Of a stretch of DNA of 64,000 bases, positions 34,168 to 41,850 are shown one piece after another. Below the pieces are notes generated by a model that did not search any database, was not told the DNA's origin, and saw only the letters and a program-made list of their open reading frames with translations. Source of the DNA: JBLEFH01 sp047345645 (GTDB taxonomy: Bacteria; Pseudomonadota; Alphaproteobacteria; Rhodobacterales; Rhodobacteraceae). The first letter of the stretch is position 1, and every line of letters begins with the position of its first letter. The position numbers and the translations under genes are program-made. Location of the stretch: NCBI GenBank assembly GCA_047345645.1, contig JBLEFH010000004.1. One strand, 5' to 3'.

Positions 34168-34740
34168 TTAGCAGCTCCGCAGTTGCAGCTCGTAATTCAC
34201 CGCCTGCGCCGCCACGCCGCGCGCGACCGGCGGCAGCCAGCTCTTGCGCAGATAGCTCTTGTTGCGGAACCCGGTATTGCCCTCGTGATAGGCGAGATAC
34301 TGGTTATAGGCGTCCCATTTCGGGATGCCGTTGATCCGCTCAGTGCGGTCCATATACCAGCCCATGAAATCAATCGCGTCGGAGAACCGGGTGCGCGAGG
34401 CACCGCGGCGGCCCGCCTGCTGCACATATTCGTCCCATGTCCCGTCCAGCGCCTGCGAATAGCCAAGCGCGGAGGAGCGGCGGCCCATCGGGATAAACCC
34501 GAGCGCATATTTATGCGGCGGCCGCGCGTCACCGACGAATTTGCTTTCCTGCCAGATGGTTGCGAGCTGCACATGCACCGGGACCCCCCAGCGACGCTCA
34601 TTGCGCTCCAGCGCGGAGAACCAGTGCGGACGCTCACGCTTCATCACACAGGCATTCGAGACGCTGCTCGGCGGCGATTCCACACCGGACCCGCAGGACC
34701 CCAAAAATGCGACTAAAAACAGCGCGAGAAAACGCTTCAT
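34168..34740 (-). CDS. Lytic transglycosylase-like lipoprotein
   Basis: A 190-residue lipoprotein of SLT type. The signal MKRFLALFLVAFLGSC has a lipobox Cys. ATIWQESKF holds the catalytic glutamate of lytic transglycosylases, and ALGYSQALDGTWDEY corresponds to the GxxQ segment, followed by NQYLAYHEGNTGF, the typical third motif (AYxxG). It would cut peptidoglycan strands from the outer-membrane face. The ATG at 34740 is the one next to the signal; further ATGs upstream are unlikely. Confidence 0.87.
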   Translation of the reverse strand: MKRFLALFLVAFLGSCGSGVESPPSSVSNACVMKRERPHWFSALERNERRWGVPVHVQLATIWQESKFVGDARPPHKYALGFIPMGRRSSALGYSQALDGTWDEYVQQAGRRGASRTRFSDAIDFMGWYMDRTERINGIPKWDAYNQYLAYHEGNTGFRNKSYLRKSWLPPVARGVAAQAVNYELQLRSC

Positions 34741-34951
34741 CCACATACTCTGCCTCATCATCATTGCAGCCATCTTCGCGGCTTTCTGATCTTCTTTCTA
34801 ACCAATTTTAAGCGGAAAGTTAAGCACCGAAGCAAGCTCGGCGTGTCACCGCTTACAAAATGAAGCGCGGAAAAACAGTTTCCTTGCCCTAGAAATATGT
34901 TACCAGAGCCGCTTGAAATGATAAGTTAATGCTAAGTAACTAAGAGTCGGT

Positions 34952-35278
34952 ATGTTGGGTAAGACCGCGAAATATATGATTGGTCAGGTCGTTAAGCACC
35001 GTATGCACCCGTTTCGCGGGGTGATTTTCGATGTGGATCCCAGCTTTTCGAACACTGAAGACTGGTGGAATGCGATTCCTGAGGAGCAGCGTCCGTCCAA
35101 GGATCAGCCCTTTTATCACCTCTTCGCCGAGAACGACTCAAGTTATTACATCGCCTATGTCTCGGAACAGAATCTCGTGCCCGACGACAGCGGCACGCCG
35201 GTCGAGCATCCCGATGTGACGGAGATGTTCGATACGATTGAGGACGGTCTCTACCGCGCGGATGTGCGGCTGCATTAA
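34952..35278 (+). CDS. hspQ: Heat-shock protein HspQ (YccV-like)
   Basis: A 108-residue protein with the YccV/HspQ pattern: IGQVVKHRMHPFRGVIFDVDP at the start, WWNAIPEEQRPSKDQPFYH in the middle and YVSEQNLVPDD near the end. In enteric bacteria HspQ modulates Lon protease and binds hemimethylated DNA. The gene is divergent from the lipoprotein transglycosylase with about 210 bases between. Its stop overlaps the stop of the convergent NTF2-like gene. Confidence 0.9.
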   Translation: MLGKTAKYMIGQVVKHRMHPFRGVIFDVDPSFSNTEDWWNAIPEEQRPSKDQPFYHLFAENDSSYYIAYVSEQNLVPDDSGTPVEHPDVTEMFDTIEDGLYRADVRLH

Positions 35279-35727
35279 TCCGTGATCGGCGCGGCCTTCG
35301 CTTCCGAAAATCCTGCTTGATCAAGCCGTTCCAGCGTCGCGACCAGGCGGTCGGTTTCCGGGATGATCAGCATACGCGTGATTTTCCCCCAGCGGATCCA
35401 GACGACATGAACGCCGTTCGTCACCGAACGCACATCATCGGCGGCGCGGTTTTCCTCGCTCCACTCGACGACGGCCATGGTGTCCCAGGGCATCCCTCTG
35501 ACGGCCACGCGGTTTACCGTGAAACGAATTTCCGGTAGCAGCCGAAACAGCCGCTGATACCATGCCCGCGTGGCCGTCATCGTGTGCCGCGCTCCACCAA
35601 GCGCGTGCTCACCAAAGAAACGATGCTCGAACTGATCCGCAAACCCGTCGAAAATAGGCTCCATACGCCCCCGGCTGATCTCACCAAAAAGCACACGGAT
35701 CTTTTTTTCGACGATGCTATGATACAT
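35275..35727 (-). CDS. NTF2/SnoaL-like protein
   Basis: A 150-residue single-domain protein of the cone-shaped NTF2-like fold, with FDGFADQFEHRFFGEHALGG at the start and the WYQRLFRLLPEIRFTVNRVAV strand-helix region. Members are enzymes or ligand binders of diverse function; no catalytic set can be assigned. It is divergent from an HxlR regulator with 71 bases between, so it is a likely target of that regulator. Convergent with hspQ, sharing TTAA as both stops. Confidence 0.8.
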   Translation of the reverse strand: MYHSIVEKKIRVLFGEISRGRMEPIFDGFADQFEHRFFGEHALGGARHTMTATRAWYQRLFRLLPEIRFTVNRVAVRGMPWDTMAVVEWSEENRAADDVRSVTNGVHVVWIRWGKITRMLIIPETDRLVATLERLDQAGFSEAKAAPITD

Positions 35728-35798
35728 TTTAAGCCTAATCCTTTGATCTTGCGTGTTTCGCGCGATATCAAGTTCAATAAGAAAACTATCATGACCCT

Positions 35799-36293
35799 AT
35801 GAAACGATCAAGCTTTAAAGATTTCTACTGTTCGCTCGCGCAAGCCCTTGAAAAAATGGGGGATTGGTGGACGCCGCTTATTATCCGCGATCTCTATTTC
35901 GGGATTAACCGCTTCGATGCGCTGATCGAGGATCTCGGCATGTCACGCAACCTTCTCGCCGCACGGCTCAAACATCTCACCGAAGAAGGGCTGATCGCAC
36001 GGCAAAGTGATGGCGGCCGGATCACCTATGCGCTTACCAAGGCGGGCGAAGAGCTGGTCCCGATCCTCGCCGCGCTGACCGCTTGGGGCGACAAATGGGC
36101 CACGCCGCCGGACGGCACGCCGCTCCTTTTTGGTCATGAAGGGTGCTGCGAGGTGATGACGCCGACCGTCTGTTGCGGGGAATGCCGCCAGCCGCTGACC
36201 GCGCAAAATGTGATGCCTCAACCCGGCCCCGGAGCGAAAACAGCGCCCGGCACGCAGATCCTCGCCCAGCTTGGTGAGGCTGACGCGCAATAA
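35799..36293 (+). CDS. HxlR-family transcriptional regulator with Cys-rich tail
   Basis: A 164-residue winged-helix regulator. FYCSLAQALEKMGDWWTPLIIRDLYFG is the HxlR opening with a conserved cysteine, followed by the recognition helix MSRNLLAARLKHLTEEGLI. The C-terminal part has five cysteines in CCEVMTPTVCCGECRQPL, which may bind zinc or respond to thiol stress. Divergent from the NTF2-like gene, which it may control. Confidence 0.9.
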   Translation: MKRSSFKDFYCSLAQALEKMGDWWTPLIIRDLYFGINRFDALIEDLGMSRNLLAARLKHLTEEGLIARQSDGGRITYALTKAGEELVPILAALTAWGDKWATPPDGTPLLFGHEGCCEVMTPTVCCGECRQPLTAQNVMPQPGPGAKTAPGTQILAQLGEADAQ

Positions 36294-36319
36294 AAAAGGG
36301 GCGCGGAACGCCCCCTTTT
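36294..36319. terminator. Bidirectional terminator between HxlR gene and lpd
   Basis: GGGGCG (36298-36303) pairs with CGCCCC (36309-36314) around CGGAA, flanked by A6 on the left and CTTTTC on the right. It can end transcripts from both convergent genes. Confidence 0.85.
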
Positions 36320-36339
36320 CTTTCGTTTGATCTCTGCAC

Positions 36340-37719
36340 TTAAGCGTGGATCGCACCGGTGCCGCAAGCCAGAGCCGCCTCGCGGACCGCTTCCGAATAG
36401 GTCGGGTGCGCGTGGCAGGTCATAGCGATATCCTCCGCCGCCGCGCCAAATTCCATGGCGACGCAAACCTCGTGGATGAGATCGCCCGCGCCCGGCCCGA
36501 TGATGTGACAGCCAAGCACGCGGTCCGTCTCTTTATCGACCAGCATCTTCACGAACCCATCCGTGGACAGGTTTGCCTTCGCACGGCCATTGCCCAGGAA
36601 GGGGAATTTGCCGACGCGGTATTCGCGGCCCTCTTCCTTCAGCTCTTCCTCGGTCTTGCCGACCGCAGCCACCTCGGGATGCGTGTAGATCACGCCCGGA
36701 ATGACGCCGTAATTCACATGGCCATGCTTACCAGCAATATGGTCCGCCACGGCGACGCCTTCATCCTCGGCCTTGTGGGCGAGCATCGGGCCGGTCGTCA
36801 CGTCGCCGATCACCCAGATCCCGTCCACATTGGTCTTGCCGCCGTCGGATTTCACCTGCCCGCGGTCGGTCATCTCGACGCCAAGTTTGTCGAGGCCGAG
36901 ATTGTCGGTGAAAGGACGGCGGCCGGTCGCGACGAGAACCTTATCCGCCTCGATGGTCTCTTCCTTGTCGCCCTTCTTGTAGGTGACCTTCGCGCCCTTG
37001 TCGGTCGTCTCGACACCCGACACCGCCGCGCCCATGACGAATTTGAAGCCCTGCTTTTCCAGCAGCTTCTTGAAGTTCTTCTGCACTTCGCCGTCCATGC
37101 CCGGCGTGACGTGGTCGAGATATTCCAGCACGGTCACATCTGCACCGAGGCGCTTGTAAACCGAGCCAAGCTCTAGCCCGATCACGCCCGCACCGATCAC
37201 GACCATCTTCTCGGGGATCTTGTCGAGTTCCAGCGCGCCAGTCGAGCTGACCACGGTTTTCTCGTCAATCTCCACACCCTTCAGGGTCGCCACATCCGAG
37301 CCCGTCGCGATCACGATATTCTTCGCCTTATGCGTCTCGTCGCCGACCTTCACTTCGCCCTTGCCGGTGATCTCGCCCCAGCCCTTGAGCCAGTCGATCT
37401 TGTTCTTCTTGAAGAGAAATTCGATGCCCTGCGTGTTGCCTTTGATGACGGACTGTTTGTAGTCCAGCATCTTCGCCCAATCGACCTTGGGCTTATCGAC
37501 CATCAGGCCCATCTTCTCGAAGTTATGCTCGCTCTCATGCAGCATTTCGGTCGCGTGAAGCAGGGCCTTGGAGGGAATACAGCCGACGTTCAGACAGGTG
37601 CCGCCAAGCGCCTCGCGCCCTTCCACACAAGCCACCTTGAGGCCGTTCTGTGCCGCCCGGATCGCGCAGACATAGCCGCCCGGGCCGCCGCCGATTACGA
37701 TAACGTCATATTCTGCCAT
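36340..37719 (-). CDS. lpdA: Dihydrolipoyl dehydrogenase (E3)
   Basis: E3 reoxidises dihydrolipoamide of 2-oxoacid dehydrogenase complexes using FAD and NAD. The 459-residue protein has the FAD loop VIGGGPGGYVCAIRAA, the redox disulfide in GGTCLNVGCIPSKALL, the NAD loop GAGVIGLELGSVYKRLG and the C-terminal HAHPTYSEA with the catalytic histidine. The ATG at 37719 has GGAGA upstream. Its nearness to odhB and sucA suggests service in the 2-oxoglutarate complex. Confidence 0.95.
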   Translation of the reverse strand: MAEYDVIVIGGGPGGYVCAIRAAQNGLKVACVEGREALGGTCLNVGCIPSKALLHATEMLHESEHNFEKMGLMVDKPKVDWAKMLDYKQSVIKGNTQGIEFLFKKNKIDWLKGWGEITGKGEVKVGDETHKAKNIVIATGSDVATLKGVEIDEKTVVSSTGALELDKIPEKMVVIGAGVIGLELGSVYKRLGADVTVLEYLDHVTPGMDGEVQKNFKKLLEKQGFKFVMGAAVSGVETTDKGAKVTYKKGDKEETIEADKVLVATGRRPFTDNLGLDKLGVEMTDRGQVKSDGGKTNVDGIWVIGDVTTGPMLAHKAEDEGVAVADHIAGKHGHVNYGVIPGVIYTHPEVAAVGKTEEELKEEGREYRVGKFPFLGNGRAKANLSTDGFVKMLVDKETDRVLGCHIIGPGAGDLIHEVCVAMEFGAAAEDIAMTCHAHPTYSEAVREAALACGTGAIHA

Positions 37720-37824
37720 AATTCTCTCCAATCCTTGGCGTCTTGCCGCCTAGTTAACGCCTCAGGCGCAGGGTATAAAGCCGTTGGTAGCGTAAACATC
37801 CAGATAATTGCGCATGATCTGCCC

Positions 37825-38220
37825 TCAGGTGCCAATCGCCGCACCGCTCGGTGCGGTCTCTGGCTCTTCGGTCTCACCCGACGGCGGCGCGCCAACCGGG
37901 CCCTCCACCTCAAACCGCCATGTGTGGTGAAAAACGTCCCGCAGGATCGCCCGTGTCACGCCGTCCGGCCCTTCGGCGGGTGGCTCCACAACCTCGGAGC
38001 CCGCCTCCGCCGTGCGGCGGATCAGCGCGTTGAGATCATCGCCATTCTCGATAACGACACGGCTCTCCGGATCCTGCCCCGGCCCTTCGATAAAATCGAG
38101 CGGCTGATCGAAAAGCCAAACGGTGCCGTCCTTCTCGCGTCCGCCCATGATCTCGCAATACCATGCGCCCGCCTCTTCGGGCGACGTCTCGCCAAGAAAG
38201 ATCTGGATCGGCTGCGCCAT
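37825..38220 (-). CDS. VOC-like (glyoxalase superfamily) small protein
   Basis: A 131-residue protein. The start MAQPIQIFLGETSPEEAGAW and the LDFIEGPGQDP and VFHHTWRFEVEG segments suggest a vicinal-oxygen-chelate fold of the PhnB/YdhR kind. Metal ligands cannot be assigned with confidence. The Pro/Glu-rich C-terminus is probably disordered. AGGAGG precedes the ATG. Function unknown. Confidence 0.65.
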   Translation of the reverse strand: MAQPIQIFLGETSPEEAGAWYCEIMGGREKDGTVWLFDQPLDFIEGPGQDPESRVVIENGDDLNALIRRTAEAGSEVVEPPAEGPDGVTRAILRDVFHHTWRFEVEGPVGAPPSGETEEPETAPSGAAIGT

Positions 38221-38275
38221 GTCGCCTCCTCCGCGCTTTGCCAAAGGCTAGCAATGCGCGGCGGCAGCGGCAATC

Positions 38276-38671
38276 TCAAAGCAAGGCGCAGAGATAGAGC
38301 AGCATGGTTGCGCCGAATCCGACGAACCAGATGATCGAGCGGCCCGGACGCCAGCCATAGGCATAGGCCGGGACGTAGAGGATGCGCGCGAGCAGATAGG
38401 CCCATGCGAGCAGCGCCGTAAACGCCGTCGATTGCCCAGACAGCCCAACCAAAAGCGCAGCGGGTGCAAAGAGGGTCAGCCCTTCGAAATGGTTCTCCAG
38501 CGCCCGGCGCAGACGCCCGGTCGTCACGGACATCTCCTTGCTCGGCTCCCGGTCGCGGGCGGACATGGTGTAGCCCGGCCCAAGCTCGCGGTTCGCAGGC
38601 ACGGCCATCAGCACAAACTGGATCCCTTGCAGAAGTCCCGCAAGGGCCAGCACCGTCAGTTCAGCGGTCAT
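38276..38671 (-). CDS. MAPEG-family membrane protein
   Basis: A 131-residue protein with four hydrophobic helices and MAPEG features: RELGPGYTMSARD, RRALENHFEGLTLFAPAAL and ARILYVPAYAYGW. MAPEG proteins include eicosanoid and glutathione-linked enzymes; bacterial members are mostly uncharacterised. The ATG at 38671 has GGAG at five bases. It begins two bases after the stop of the L,D-transpeptidase gene upstream, so the two are co-transcribed. Confidence 0.85.
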   Translation of the reverse strand: MTAELTVLALAGLLQGIQFVLMAVPANRELGPGYTMSARDREPSKEMSVTTGRLRRALENHFEGLTLFAPAALLVGLSGQSTAFTALLAWAYLLARILYVPAYAYGWRPGRSIIWFVGFGATMLLYLCALL

Positions 38672-38673
38672 AG

Positions 38674-39201
38674 TCACTCCGTAATCGTGATCGGCGTGCC
38701 GTCCGGCACATGCTGCCAGATTTCCAGCATCTCATCGCTCTGCACGGCGATGCAGCCTTCGGTCCAGTCAATCGCGCCGCCAAGGGCGCTTTTCACCGTC
38801 GCATAGCCATTCGGCGCCCCGTGGATCATGATCATATCCCCCGGATCACGCCCTTCGGCCTGCGCCAGTGCGATGTCATTCGCATCCGGGTAGGAAATGT
38901 GAAGGCTGAGGTAATATTGCGAGTTCGGGTTGCGCCAATCGATGATGTAGTTCCCCACGGGCGTCTTGCTGTCGCCGCGCTCCATCTTGTGCCCGACCGG
39001 GTTTTTCCCCAATCCAACCTCATAGGACCGGATGACATTACCATCACGCCAAAGCAGAAGCTGCCGATCGCTCTTGTCGATGGTCACATAATCGGCCCGC
39101 AATTCCGGCGCCACCAGCGGCGGGCCAACATCTTCTTGCGGAGGTCCGCCACAGCCAATGAGAACGGCGGCTACGGCCATAAGGGATAAGAATTTACGCA
39201 T
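38674..39201 (-). CDS. L,D-transpeptidase (YkuD) lipoprotein
   Basis: A 175-residue lipoprotein. The signal MRKFLSLMAVAAVLIGC ends in a lipobox Cys. The YkuD domain has MIHGAPNGYATVKSALGG and the catalytic cysteine in DWTEGCIAV. Such enzymes make 3-3 cross-links in peptidoglycan or attach proteins to it. An ATG seven codons earlier (39222) would extend the signal and is less likely. Confidence 0.9.
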   Translation of the reverse strand: MRKFLSLMAVAAVLIGCGGPPQEDVGPPLVAPELRADYVTIDKSDRQLLLWRDGNVIRSYEVGLGKNPVGHKMERGDSKTPVGNYIIDWRNPNSQYYLSLHISYPDANDIALAQAEGRDPGDMIMIHGAPNGYATVKSALGGAIDWTEGCIAVQSDEMLEIWQHVPDGTPITITE

Positions 39202-39302
39202 CGATACACCTGTGTCTGCCATGGGTCTGCGCCCGTTTTTTAAGATTTAAAGCATGAATCGATGGCAGATGGAACCAAAATGCCGCAGGCGGGCGCGTCG
39301 CG

Positions 39303-39560
39303 TTAAGCGGTTTCCAGAAAATAATGCTGCGATCCCGAGACACCCGCCGCCTTGGTGACCAGCTCCATCTCCCCCGAGAGATACGCCTCCGCCTTGCCCT
39401 TGTCGGACACGCGGTAAAGCGCCAGAACCCGGCTCCCGCCCGCTTCTTTCCAGATCTGCATGGTGCTGATCCCCGCATGGCTGCGGTTCTCCTCCCCATC
39501 ATCATGGGCCGATTTGAAGGCGTCGTAGCCGCTGGCGTCGAAAATCACGAGAAGCTGCAT
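39303..39560 (-). CDS. Small protein of unknown function
   Basis: An 85-residue cytosolic protein, preceded by AGGA. It has a pattern of short strands and helices (MQLLVIFDASGYDAFK, then TMQIWKEAGG and ALYRVSDKGKAEAYL) that suggests a ferredoxin-like dimeric alpha-beta fold. No family is recognised. It lies 18 bases before a LysE-type exporter on the same strand (the exporter's ATG is upstream), so the exporter and this gene share a transcript. Confidence 0.65.
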   Translation of the reverse strand: MQLLVIFDASGYDAFKSAHDDGEENRSHAGISTMQIWKEAGGSRVLALYRVSDKGKAEAYLSGEMELVTKAAGVSGSQHYFLETA

Positions 39561-39577
39561 GGGGGTGTCCTTTAAGG

Positions 39578-40180
39578 TTATCGGTCAGAAAGCAGGAGAC
39601 GGCCGCCGAAAAGCGTAAACAAACCGGCGGTGCCGTGACGGAGATAGCTTTGCGTTTTCGGCCTCACGAGCAGGCTACGGAGTCCCGCGGCGAGCAGGCC
39701 GTAGATCACAAACACTGCGAAGGTCATGCCCATGAAAACGAGACTCATCGCGGCGAGTTGCGGGCCGTGCGGCAGCGCCGGGTTGAGGAATTGCGGCAGG
39801 AAGGCGAGGAAGAAAATCGACAGTTTCGGGTTCAGGATGTTGATGAGAAACCCGGTCCGCGCGATGCGCATCGGGGCGATCTCCACGTCGCGGGAGAAGC
39901 TGATCGGTCCCCGGTCCTGCCACGTCTGCCATGCGAGATAGAGCAGATAGGCCGCCCCGGCATAGCGCAGGATCGTGTAGACAATCGCCCCGCCGTGGAG
40001 CAGCGCCGAGAGGCCGAGAAACGCCGCGAGGATCGCCGGAACGATCCCAAGCGTGCAGCCAACGGACGCCCAAAACGCTGCCCTCCGCCCTCGGGCCAGC
40101 GCCGTCGTCAGCGTATAGATCACCCCGGTTCCGGGGATCAGCACGACCACAAAAGCCGCGATCAGAAATTCGATGGACAT
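39578..40180 (-). CDS. LysE/RhtB-family exporter
   Basis: A 200-residue inner-membrane transporter. The N-terminal FVVVLIPGTGVIYTLTTAL is a variant of the LysE NxxPGP motif (IPGTG), and GFLINILNPKLSIFFLAFLPQF is the second conserved helix. About six helices in all. Substrate unknown. It lies downstream of the odhB terminator on the same strand, so it has its own promoter. Confidence 0.87.
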   Translation of the reverse strand: MSIEFLIAAFVVVLIPGTGVIYTLTTALARGRRAAFWASVGCTLGIVPAILAAFLGLSALLHGGAIVYTILRYAGAAYLLYLAWQTWQDRGPISFSRDVEIAPMRIARTGFLINILNPKLSIFFLAFLPQFLNPALPHGPQLAAMSLVFMGMTFAVFVIYGLLAAGLRSLLVRPKTQSYLRHGTAGLFTLFGGRLLLSDR

Positions 40181-40228
40181 CGGGCACCTCCGCCCTCATT
40201 GAGCGCGGGCGCGGCTCTTCAAGTCAAC

Positions 40229-40260
40229 AAAAAAGCCCGCGCGATGGCTCGCACGGGCTG
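40229..40260 (-). terminator. Intrinsic terminator after odhB
   Basis: On the minus strand AGCCCG pairs with CGGGCT (plus-strand 40234-40239 and 40254-40259), with an inner GCG/CGC stem, and is followed by a T6 tract. It lies 22 bases after the odhB stop and ends the sucA-odhB transcript. Confidence 0.88.
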
Positions 40261-40281
40261 ATCTTGGCGTATGGCCGTGGA

Positions 40282-41850
40282 TCAGAGATCCATCAAGAGT
40301 CGGCGCGGATCTTCCAGCGCCTCTTTCACGCGGACGAGGAAGGTCACTGCGCCTTTGCCGTCCACGATGCGGTGATCGTAGGAAAGCGCGAGATACATCA
40401 TCGGGCGGATGACGATTTCGCCGCCTTCAACCATCGGGCGCTCCTGGATCTTGTGCATCCCGAGGATCCCCGACTGCGGCGGGTTCAGGATCGGCGAGGA
40501 CATCAGGGAGCCATACACACCCCCATTCGAGATGGTGAATGTGCCGCCCTGCATGTCGGCCATGGAAAGCTTGCCGTCGCGGCCTTTCTTACCAAGCTCG
40601 CCGATCTCTTTCTCGATCGCAGCGAAGCTCTTCTGATCCGCATCTTTCACAACCGGGACGACAAGGCCCGACGGCGTGCCAACGGCGATGCCCATATTGA
40701 CGTAGTTTTTGTAAACCACATCGGTGCCGTCGATCTCCGCATTCACTTCCGGCACTTCTTTGAGCGCATGGCAGCAAGCCTTGGTGAAGAAGGACATGAA
40801 GCCGAGTTTCACGCCATGTTTCTTCTCGAACTGGTCCTTGAACTCGTTCCGCAGATCCATGATGCCGCTCATATCCGCCTCGTTATAGGTGGTGAGCATG
40901 GCGGCGGTGTTCTGCGCCTCTTTCAGACGGCGGGCGATGGTCTGGCGCAGACGGGTCATCTTGACGCGCTCTTCGCGGTCGGCCTGATCGGCGGAGGTCG
41001 GCGCAGCGGCGGCTTTCGGCGCGGATGCCCCGGCCTGTGCCTTCTGCACGTCTTCCTTCATCACGCGGCCATCCTTGCCGGAGCCTTTGACCGAAGCAAT
41101 ATCAACGCCTTTTTCCGCCGCGGCTTTCTTGGCCGAAGGCGCGTCCTCGACATCTTTTTTGGCGGAGCCGGACGCCGCCGAAACGCTGTCTTTCGAGTCC
41201 TCTTTCGGAGCCGATTTCGACGCGCCGCCCGTCGCGCCCTTCTCGATCTTGCCGAGAACGCCGCCCGCTTCGACCGTCTCGCCCTGCTTCACAGCCTGCT
41301 CGGAGAGCACGCCCGCCGCAGGGGCCGGCACCTCGACGGACACCTTGTCGGTTTCAAGCTCACAGATGATCTCATCCGCCTCGACCTGATCGCCGGGCTG
41401 CTTCATCCACGAGCCAACAGTCGCTTCGGTCACGGACTCGCCAAGGGACGGAACCGGGATCTCGATCATCTCGCCCGAGCCGCCACCGCTGTGCTCGGCA
41501 TCTTCCGCTTCCTGTTCTTTCTTGGTTGCGGCGCTGTCCTCATCGCTGCGCTTGGCGGTCTCTTCAGGACCCGCCTGACCCGCGCCGTCTTTCTCGCCGG
41601 TGCTGGCGCCATCACCCGCACCGATATTGGCAAGCAGCGCATCAACGCCTACGGTCTCGCCTTCCTGTGCGACGATCTCTTCGAGAACGCCAGCCGCAGG
41701 CGCGGGAACCTCGACGGTCACCTTGTCGGTTTCCAGCTCGCACAGCATCTCATCGGCTTCCACCTTGTCGCCGGGCTTCTTGAACCAGGTCGCAACGGTG
41801 GCTTCTGTGACGCTTTCGCCGAGCGTAGGTACACGAACTTCTGTCATCAT
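40282..41850 (-). CDS. odhB: 2-oxoglutarate dehydrogenase E2 with two lipoyl domains
   Basis: Dihydrolipoyl succinyltransferase, core of the 2-oxoglutarate complex. The 522-residue protein carries two lipoyl domains, each with ETDKV: lysines 43 and 169. A Lys/Ala-rich linker, an E3-binding domain around residues 240-275 (KGVDIASVKGSGKDGRVMKE) and the catalytic domain from about 290 follow, with active-site YDHRIVDG near the C-terminus. E. coli SucB has one lipoyl domain, so this is a longer form. The start overlaps sucA by four bases (or one, if the second ATG is used). AAGGG lies just upstream. Confidence 0.95.
   Translation of the reverse strand: MMTEVRVPTLGESVTEATVATWFKKPGDKVEADEMLCELETDKVTVEVPAPAAGVLEEIVAQEGETVGVDALLANIGAGDGASTGEKDGAGQAGPEETAKRSDEDSAATKKEQEAEDAEHSGGGSGEMIEIPVPSLGESVTEATVGSWMKQPGDQVEADEIICELETDKVSVEVPAPAAGVLSEQAVKQGETVEAGGVLGKIEKGATGGASKSAPKEDSKDSVSAASGSAKKDVEDAPSAKKAAAEKGVDIASVKGSGKDGRVMKEDVQKAQAGASAPKAAAAPTSADQADREERVKMTRLRQTIARRLKEAQNTAAMLTTYNEADMSGIMDLRNEFKDQFEKKHGVKLGFMSFFTKACCHALKEVPEVNAEIDGTDVVYKNYVNMGIAVGTPSGLVVPVVKDADQKSFAAIEKEIGELGKKGRDGKLSMADMQGGTFTISNGGVYGSLMSSPILNPPQSGILGMHKIQERPMVEGGEIVIRPMMYLALSYDHRIVDGKGAVTFLVRVKEALEDPRRLLMDL

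Noticed and set aside
34883..34940. Heat-shock promoter before hspQ
   Set aside because: CTTG-type -35 sequences occur, but no matching -10 lies at the right distance.
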